Below are positions 23,793-28,600 of a stretch of DNA of 28,600 bases, piece after piece. Under the pieces are notes generated by a model, which searched no databases, was not told the origin of the DNA, and saw only the letters and a list, made by a program, of their open reading frames with translations. The first letter of the stretch is position 1. Each line of letters begins with the position of its first letter. The stretch comes from JAWPMV01 sp038527215 (GTDB lineage: Bacteria > Bacteroidota > Bacteroidia > J057). Position numbers and translations under genes: made by a program. The stretch lies in NCBI GenBank assembly GCA_038527215.1, contig JBCBGC010000114.1, forward strand, positions 1 through 28,600, given 5' to 3'.

Positions 23793-24182
23793 CTACGCGC
23801 GCTCAATCAGATCCCAGAGGTTACCGTAGAGGTCTGCAAAGACCGCTACGGTGCCATAGGGCTCTTTTTTCGGCGGACGTACGATTTCTATCTGGTGGTC
23901 GAGCAGGTTTTGATAATCCCGCTCAAAATTGTCGGTATGGAGAAAAAGGAAAACCCGCCCTCCCGTCTGGTTGCCGATGCGGCTTTGTTGCTCCTCTCCT
24001 ACCCCTCTGGCTAGCAGTAGCTGACATTCCTCACTGCCGGGAGGGGCGACCAGGACCCAGCGTTTGGTTTCGCTAAGCCGGGTATCCTCGATAAGGGTAA
24101 AATGGAGTTTCTGGGTGTAAAATTCGATGGCCTCATCGTAATCGGCTACCACCAGGGCGATATGGGCAATTTTTTGTTTCAT
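23793..24182 (-). CDS. VOC-fold (glyoxalase/bleomycin resistance-like) protein
   Basis: 129 residues from ATG 24182 (MKQKIAHIALVVADYDEAIEFY), the standard VOC opening; a TTG 21 bases upstream is less likely. It has two beta-alpha-beta-beta-beta halves: IAHIALVVADYDEAIEFYTQKLHF and VFLFLHTDNFERDYQNLLDHQIEI. It ends with FADLYGNLWDLIE, in which the terminal Glu is a typical metal ligand; His7 of the first strand is another. VOC members include metal-dependent isomerases, dioxygenases and resistance proteins; the substrate cannot be assigned. Its stop lies 3 bp from the stop of the convergent metallopeptidase gene. Confidence 0.9.
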   Translation of the reverse strand: MKQKIAHIALVVADYDEAIEFYTQKLHFTLIEDTRLSETKRWVLVAPPGSEECQLLLARGVGEEQQSRIGNQTGGRVFLFLHTDNFERDYQNLLDHQIEIVRPPKKEPYGTVAVFADLYGNLWDLIERA

Positions 24183-24243
24183 CTCTCTAAACTTGACCCA
24201 CAATTTCGAGAGAAAGGGCCTGCATAGGCAAGGGTCGAGAAAA

Positions 24244-24597
24244 TTATTTCTTTCGTCGGTTTTGCAGGAAAAACCATATGCCTTTCCCTATTTTCCAAAA
24301 GGCGAAAAGGGGAAATATAAGTAATACGAACCAGGCAAAGGTGTTCTCCCAGAAGGGCTGTTCTGTATCCAGGTTAAACATATTGGCCGCAATCACGATC
24401 AGAAATACATCCAGGAGCAGGATATACAGGCCCATCTTAAGATCTTGCCGGGCGATATCTCGCTGGGAAAAGCGGGGCTCGGCCTGGGGATGTGGGTTCA
24501 TGGCCTCAGCCGACATGCGCCGCGTACGGAAGTAGTTCCAGATGATAAAAACTACCCCCATGATGATGCCCAGAAAAACCATTACTTGAGTATCCAT
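24244..24597 (-). CDS. Small membrane protein, unknown function
   Basis: 117 residues from ATG 24597 with three hydrophobic helices: about 5-21 (VMVFLGIIMGVVFIIW), 56-72 (GLYILLLDVFLIVIAAN) and 86-105 (TFAWFVLLIFPLFAFWKIG). A charged loop with PHPQAEPRFSQRDIARQDLK lies between the first two, and the tail LQNRRKK is basic. I do not recognise a family. It is upstream of the VOC gene on the same strand (about 60 bp gap) and divergent from the isochorismatase-fold gene, with a 121-bp AT-rich region between. Confidence 0.72.
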   Translation of the reverse strand: MDTQVMVFLGIIMGVVFIIWNYFRTRRMSAEAMNPHPQAEPRFSQRDIARQDLKMGLYILLLDVFLIVIAANMFNLDTEQPFWENTFAWFVLLIFPLFAFWKIGKGIWFFLQNRRKK

Positions 24598-24718
24598 CTA
24601 ATTTAATTTTTTAGCAATTTCGCCCTGTACTTTGGACCTTTTAAAACAGTCTATGTCTTTAGAAGAGAGAAGAGAAATATTTTAATCCACACGACTTACG
24701 CTCGCATAATCAAAACAT

Positions 24719-25372
24719 ATGAAATCGCACCTACGCGTTTTTTTTAGCTTCTTTTTCTCCCTTCTGCTTCTTAGTTCCCTAAGCTTCGCACAAGGTAACA
24801 CTGGCAAGTCCGCCTTGCTGATCATTGACCTGGAACAACATGAGCCAGGACAGCCCCCTGCCGATGCTTTTCAATTGGAACGCACCATCCAGCAACTCAA
24901 CAAACTGATGAAGGCTCATCCCAAGGATAAGCTGGAAATCATCTATATCGGCACCAGGAAAAGTGAGATGGCTCAGCAGTTAAAGCTGGATCCCCGCCTG
25001 CGTAAGGTGAGCAAGCGCTTTTTCCTAAAAAACAGGCCTGACGCTTTTTCCAATCCCAGCCTGCACCGCTATCTGAGAAAACAGCAGGTAAACCGCCTCT
25101 TTATGAGCGGAGTACAATCGGAAGGAGCCCTTTCTAAAAGTATGAGAACCGCCCGCCAACTAGGCTATAATTGTGTCATCGTCTCGGATTGTGTAGCCGA
25201 TGAAACGGGAGCCGCACGCAGTCAGTTTCTTCGCAAATGTGAAAGCCTGGGGTATCGGGTGATGGCTTCCGATATGATTCGTCCTCCTTTGAGCGATTAT
25301 TCGCTCTTCCGCCGGGACATCGTTCCGACCGAGACAAAAGTCATGGAAACCGCCCCTAGCCTCTTTCGGTAA
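24719..25372 (+). CDS. Exported isochorismatase-fold protein lacking the catalytic cysteine
   Basis: 217 residues from ATG 24719. The signal peptide is residues 1-24 (hydrophobic core FFSFFFSLLLLSSLSF, cleaved before QGNTG). The rest follows the isochorismatase/cysteine hydrolase fold: SALLIIDLEQ with the conserved Asp37, a Lys at 104 in FFLKNRPDAFSNPSL (the catalytic Lys position), then FMSGVQSEGALSKSMRTARQLGYNCVIVSDC. In active members this last motif reads G-x-x-T-D-x-C-V; here position 137 is Ala, so the nucleophilic Cys is gone while Asp and Lys remain. Export is also uncommon for this fold. It is probably a binding or scaffold protein rather than a hydrolase. Its TAA overlaps the next ATG by one base (TAATG), implying translational coupling to the membrane protein at 25372. 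Confidence 0.82.
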   Translation: MKSHLRVFFSFFFSLLLLSSLSFAQGNTGKSALLIIDLEQHEPGQPPADAFQLERTIQQLNKLMKAHPKDKLEIIYIGTRKSEMAQQLKLDPRLRKVSKRFFLKNRPDAFSNPSLHRYLRKQQVNRLFMSGVQSEGALSKSMRTARQLGYNCVIVSDCVADETGAARSQFLRKCESLGYRVMASDMIRPPLSDYSLFRRDIVPTETKVMETAPSLFR

Positions 25373-25893
25373 TGGACAGTTCCCGACTCAATTTTGGCGA
25401 ATCCTGGGCCCGCTTCAATGACTACAAAGTAGCTAGCTTTATGGTGGTCGGTACCGGCATCCTACTGGGGTTCACGGATAATCTCTGGTGGGTAACCGCC
25501 GGATTGGGGCTAGTCGCTTTAGCTATTTTGGTTTCCTACAAAGGGGTCCTGATCAACACCCAAACCAGGAGCTTCAAGACTTATTTGTCTTTTCTCGGGA
25601 TCAAATGGGGCAGGTGGAACGCCATGGATCATTATCCGGATATGGTGGTGCTCCGAAGGAAAAAAGCCTATGGCGGTCCTACGGAACATACCGGCACTGA
25701 CCTGACTACTTCAGAAATCTTTTATGAAGTCCAGTTGGCCAGCATGAATCATCTCCGACGGGTTACCCTCTATCAGGAATCCGCCAAAAATCGGGACATG
25801 GTATATGAAAAGGCCCGAAGTATCGCGGAGCAGGCGGGCATTGAGCTGGTTAAATTCAATCCCGGCATGAAAATGCCTCGGCAGCTCTTGTAA
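25372..25893 (+). CDS. Membrane protein with PH-like cytosolic domain, paralogue 1
   Basis: 173 residues. Two hydrophobic helices lie at about 20-35 and 40-56 (ASFMVVGTGILLGF, WWVTAGLGLVALAILVSY), forming a hairpin. A domain beginning GVLINTQTRSFKTYLSFLGIKWGRWNAMDHYPDMVVLRRK and ending EVQLASMNHLRRVTLYQES ... GIELVKFNPGM follows. The strand pattern and 'I(D/N)TQ.R.FKTY.S.LGI..GRW' wording resemble bacterial PH-like domains, though I would not assign the family firmly. It is translationally coupled to the upstream isochorismatase-fold gene (one-base overlap). A paralogue follows at 25974. Function unknown. Confidence 0.8.
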   Translation: MDSSRLNFGESWARFNDYKVASFMVVGTGILLGFTDNLWWVTAGLGLVALAILVSYKGVLINTQTRSFKTYLSFLGIKWGRWNAMDHYPDMVVLRRKKAYGGPTEHTGTDLTTSEIFYEVQLASMNHLRRVTLYQESAKNRDMVYEKARSIAEQAGIELVKFNPGMKMPRQLL

Positions 25894-25973
25894 AAGCGCT
25901 CATCCACATCGGATCTTTGTATCTTGAGAACAGACCATACGCTCACACACGAAGCCACTTTTTCTATCACAGC

Positions 25974-26507
25974 ATGAAGGAAGCAATCCTCGACTTTCCG
26001 AACCATAATAGCCGGTATTACACCAACACCATCATCCTGATCTCTGTGGCCGCATTGTTAGGCCTTTCTAACATTCCGTGGTGGGTATGCGCCATCATAG
26101 GCCTGGCTGGCCTGGCTTTTTTATTTGCCTTCAACGGAATAAAGATTGATACCCAAAACCGTCGGTTCAAAACCTATGTTTCCTACCTGGGCATCCGCAT
26201 GGGGAGATGGGAATCCCTGGACCAATACCCTGATATGGTGGTGTTGAGGCGTAAGCAAAAAGCCAAGGGCGCCCAGTCAATGCTCATCGGAGACCCTCAA
26301 GACATGGATCATAGTGAAGCCCTGGCCACCATCACCTATGAGGTGCAGTTGGCCAGTCGAAACCACATTAACCGCATTGGGATTTATTCCGAATCCTCGG
26401 CCCACAAAGAAAAGGTCTATGCGAAAGCTAGGGAAATCGCCCAAAAATCAGGCATAGAGTTGGTTCGCTTCAACCCTGGCATGCGCTACCCTAGAAAAGT
26501 CTTGTAA
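25974..26507 (+). CDS. Membrane protein with PH-like cytosolic domain, paralogue 2
   Basis: 177 residues from ATG 25974 (MKEAILDFPNHNSRYY); an in-frame TTG at 25917 is less likely. It has the same layout as its neighbour: two hydrophobic helices at about 18-33 and 36-52, then IDTQNRRFKTYVSYLGIRMG, YPDMVVLRRK, EVQLASRNHINRIGIYSESS and GIELVRFNPGMRYPRKVL. The shared runs YPDMVVLRRK, EVQLAS and GIELV-FNPGM show a tandem duplication that has since diverged, mostly in the N-terminus and in the loop after VVLRRK. The gap to the previous gene is 80 bp. It ends at a hairpin that is mainly the terminator of the opposing gene. Function unknown. Confidence 0.8.
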   Translation: MKEAILDFPNHNSRYYTNTIILISVAALLGLSNIPWWVCAIIGLAGLAFLFAFNGIKIDTQNRRFKTYVSYLGIRMGRWESLDQYPDMVVLRRKQKAKGAQSMLIGDPQDMDHSEALATITYEVQLASRNHINRIGIYSESSAHKEKVYAKAREIAQKSGIELVRFNPGMRYPRKVL

Positions 26508-26536
26508 AAAAGGCGGAAGCCTCAGCCCCCGCCTTT
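26506..26536 (-). terminator. Intrinsic terminator of the DUF3179 gene (possibly bidirectional)
   Basis: AAAGGCGG (26509-26516) pairs with CCGCCTTT (26529-26536) over eight bases around a 12-base loop. On the minus strand the hairpin is followed by TTTTTT (26511-26506), as needed after the gene ending at 26562. On the plus strand only three T follow, so for the 25974 gene it would be weak. It overlaps the last bases of the 26505-26507 stop codon. Confidence 0.7.
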
Positions 26537-26561
26537 ACCCATCCGCTAAGCTTGTGTCCGT

Positions 26562-27620
26562 TTAGTTTTCATAAATTTCCATTCCAGGATAAAAGGTGCC
26601 CCAGGCAAAGAAATACCCAATGTATCCGTCTACTGCTTTGAGCTGTTCTCCGCTCCTGGGGCCACTGGTCGCCCGGCCAAAGACATCCCACTGATTCCCC
26701 TCATTGTCCGACATCACCAGGGGTAATTGATCCTGTAGCGCAGTAAAGCTCAGCAAGGTTCCATCCGCCGCTTTCCCTTCAAAAGCCACTGCAAAATTCA
26801 GGCTTTCACTTCCTACTGCCACCAGCGGCGTTCCATTTACCTCATCCGCTATCACCTTTACGCCTGCTCCGAAACTAGCTATAGGATACACTTTGGCAAA
26901 CTCCCCTATCGTTACCCCCAAGACCCGGTCCTTGGCCGGAAGACGGGAATCGGCATGACTGATAGGAAAAAACAAACGACTGTCATTGGTGATATAATCA
27001 CCATAAGGATAGTCCGTATAATCTCGAAAAAAACCGGTTTGATCCGAAACCACTTCGGTTTGGGGATACATGCTTTTCCAGGTACCCCAGGTGGTTTCCA
27101 CCACCTGGTGCAAACCTACTTTGGTGCCGGCCAGGCTGCCATTGACGCAGTCAAGACGCATTTGCGACCAGATACTGTTAGAAGCCCGGTCATAAGGCAG
27201 CAGGTTGGTATTGTACAAAAGGCCCGATACGCCAAAGGTGGTTTCCGAGGTATCGACCATGCGGTCCCAGCCTATGGCGGTGCCCGTCAGCGGGCAATAG
27301 GTAACCGCGACAGAGATATTCCCTACCTGGTCGTTGATAATCTCATGCCAGTTCAAAATGGAGTGGGGATAGGCACGCGCTACCCCGTTATTTACCACCC
27401 CTACCACCAGTTCACTATCGGCAACAAAAGCATCTCCCTCCTCTCGGCTAACAAAACTAGGGTTATCAATGGAAGGAATGCCATCCTTGCCAGGTCCTCC
27501 GTCAAACACTTCATTCTGAGGGATCAGCCAGGAGCCTCCTCCGAAGGCAGCTTCCCTTTCACAAGCCAGGAAGGGCAAGGCGACCAAACCGATCAGCAAT
27601 ACGTGCACAATTGATTTCAT
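26562..27620 (-). CDS. DUF3179 lipoprotein
   Basis: 352 residues from ATG 27620. Residues 1-20 are a lipoprotein signal with FLAC and Cys20 as the lipidated residue, so it is anchored to a membrane facing the periplasm or cell surface. The DUF3179 signature is clear: AYPHSILNWHEIINDQVGNI, VTYCPLTGTAIGWDR, FGVSGLLYNTNLLPYDR, SIWSQM and GTPLVAVGSESLNFAVAF. The family is widespread and of unknown function; the conserved YCPLxGT Cys and His residues suggest metal or redox chemistry, but this is a guess. It lies 39 bp after the stop of the beta-barrel-like gene at 27660 on the same strand, so the two are probably one operon. It is terminated by the hairpin at 26506-26536. Confidence 0.9.
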   Translation of the reverse strand: MKSIVHVLLIGLVALPFLACEREAAFGGGSWLIPQNEVFDGGPGKDGIPSIDNPSFVSREEGDAFVADSELVVGVVNNGVARAYPHSILNWHEIINDQVGNISVAVTYCPLTGTAIGWDRMVDTSETTFGVSGLLYNTNLLPYDRASNSIWSQMRLDCVNGSLAGTKVGLHQVVETTWGTWKSMYPQTEVVSDQTGFFRDYTDYPYGDYITNDSRLFFPISHADSRLPAKDRVLGVTIGEFAKVYPIASFGAGVKVIADEVNGTPLVAVGSESLNFAVAFEGKAADGTLLSFTALQDQLPLVMSDNEGNQWDVFGRATSGPRSGEQLKAVDGYIGYFFAWGTFYPGMEIYEN

Positions 27621-27659
27621 GATAAAAAGCGATTGAGAGTGATTAAGTGAAAAAGATGG

Positions 27660-28600
27660 TCAGAGCGACAAACTTTTAGGCCTGCTCAAGTTGATATAGA
27701 GGGATGCGGAAAGTCGAAAAGAAGTGGCTACCTGACGTCCCTCCATAAAGGTGTACACCGGCAGGTCTGCCGCCAGGCGCAAGGAGGTATATGGAGAGAA
27801 GACGGTACTGACAAAAGGAGAAACAAACAGTTGGGTGCCGCCCGTATTCGGAAAAATGGCCCCATCTAGCTGGTCTGCACCGACGGTGCGGAATTTAGTC
27901 ATCAGGCCCGGGTCCAGAATCAGGCTGCCCAGGAGAAAGCGATCACTGATCCCCAGTTGTGCCTGAAATTCCCGACCAAAGTCGTAAGGCAATTGTAAGG
28001 CATTGTGGGTACTGGTGCCGGGCAAACGATAGGTCAGGATGGCCGTGAGCTGGGTGCTCTTGCGAATCAGCTCAGTCTGGGTGAAGTGTCCCCAGAAAAT
28101 CCAATCCAGGGCACCGGTGCCCGGCTGCAAATCCATGGGCAATAGGATGCCCACATTATCCCGAAAATCCGTCCGGCCCAAAGGTAATTTGGGGCCGGCT
28201 CCTAAGACCACCTGGGAAGTTTGGTCGGCTTGTTGGCCGTAGAGTCGGTATTTCAGGAGCAAAATGGCATCTCCTATGCCTGCATTTTGCACGAAGGTCC
28301 GCGAACCGAGGTTTTCGTCCACGATCTCCCGCGACTGTATCACACTGGTCAATAAAGCACTGGCCGAAAGGCGGGCGCTGATATCGTAGGAGAGCTCCGC
28401 CAGCAAGGACTGGGTAGTGCGATTGCGGTCCCGCTGAAAATCATTTTGTAACTCCCGCCCTGAATACTCATCCCGCAAAAAATTCCCATCATAGGTAAAC
28501 TGGACCTGCAAGGTGCCTTTTTCCTTGGCGCTACCGACCGCGGCCTTCGGGCAATGTTGTTCAGGGGGCGTGCCGATTTCCAGTAACCTGGGTTTGGTGG
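27660..28600 (-). CDS. Outer-membrane beta-barrel-like protein (partial, N-terminus outside window)
   Basis: The frame is open from the stop at 27660-27662 to the right edge (312 residues visible). A TTG at 28511 could be mistaken for the start, but coding character continues upstream (PRLLEIGTPPEQHCPKAAVG). The visible part is made of alternating amphipathic strands with aromatic girdles: LQVQFTYDGNFLRDEYSGR, SLLAELSYDISARLSASALL, DAILLLKYRLYG, VVLGAGPKLPLGRTDF, LTAILTYRLPG, QAQLGISDRFLLG, LRLAADLPVYTF and FRLSASLYINLS. This is typical of a 14- to 16-strand barrel of the transporter or porin-like kind. Its DUF3179 neighbour follows by 39 bp. Substrate unknown. The Cys in PPEQHCPK is at the very start of the visible part. 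Confidence 0.8.
   Translation of the reverse strand, partial: TKPRLLEIGTPPEQHCPKAAVGSAKEKGTLQVQFTYDGNFLRDEYSGRELQNDFQRDRNRTTQSLLAELSYDISARLSASALLTSVIQSREIVDENLGSRTFVQNAGIGDAILLLKYRLYGQQADQTSQVVLGAGPKLPLGRTDFRDNVGILLPMDLQPGTGALDWIFWGHFTQTELIRKSTQLTAILTYRLPGTSTHNALQLPYDFGREFQAQLGISDRFLLGSLILDPGLMTKFRTVGADQLDGAIFPNTGGTQLFVSPFVSTVFSPYTSLRLAADLPVYTFMEGRQVATSFRLSASLYINLSRPKSLSL

Noticed and set aside
26955..27614. Open frame of 219 codons on the plus strand
   Set aside because: Antisense to the DUF3179 gene, with no recognisable protein features.
28509..28511. TTG at 28511 as the start of the beta-barrel protein
   Set aside because: The frame stays open with plausible coding sequence to the window edge and there is no signal peptide after this TTG, so the real start is outside the window.

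Overview
The window looks like chromosome of a free-living Bacteroidota bacterium, probably of the Saprospiria/Lewinella type. The signs are secreted proteins ending in type IX secretion (T9SS) sorting domains, signal peptides cleaved before Gln, a fused alpha/beta 2-oxoacid dehydrogenase E1, ECF sigma factors paired with small membrane anti-sigma-like proteins, and starts with little Shine-Dalgarno sequence. I see no tRNA, rRNA, CRISPR array, phage gene or transposase. The lineage is an inference from protein style, not from a marker gene.

Layout. 1-697 (-): 3' part of a secreted protein with a CsgG/LpoB-like segment. 910-3024: an unrecognised helical cytoplasmic protein (+) whose stop codon abuts that of a small secreted protein (-). 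3195-7585: ECF sigma factor and membrane anti-sigma-like protein with a TPR-like tail (+), converging on a 1008-residue exported, membrane-anchored TPR-CHAT protease-like protein (-). 7790-10546 (-): UvrA. 10770-11901 (+): a second ECF sigma/anti-sigma pair with overlapping genes and a strong terminator. 11998-12471: gene-free, with a repeated two-hairpin element. 12472-13908 (+): di-haem cytochrome c peroxidase-like protein with a T9SS tail. 13971-16707 (-): fused E1 dehydrogenase and a TetR regulator, divergent from an Lrp/AsnC regulator (16875), an arrangement recalling bkdR/bkd. 17377-19292 (+): DUF1697, MmcQ/YjbR and a threonine/serine dehydratase-like PLP enzyme. 19410-23789 (+): large secreted M36 metallopeptidase with PA domain, five PKD domains and T9SS tail. 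23793-24597 (-): VOC-fold protein and small membrane protein. 24719-26507 (+): secreted isochorismatase-fold protein lacking the catalytic Cys, followed by two paralogous membrane proteins. 26562-28600 (-): DUF3179 lipoprotein and a beta-barrel-like protein running off the right edge.

The most interesting parts are (1) the sigma / anti-sigma-TPR / TPR-CHAT module, which suggests periplasmic proteolysis controlling a sigma factor, (2) the isochorismatase-fold pseudoenzyme with its two membrane partners, and (3) the repeated intergenic element at 12006-12292, whose two copies differ in ways that keep the predicted base pairs. All functional links are inferred from sequence alone.
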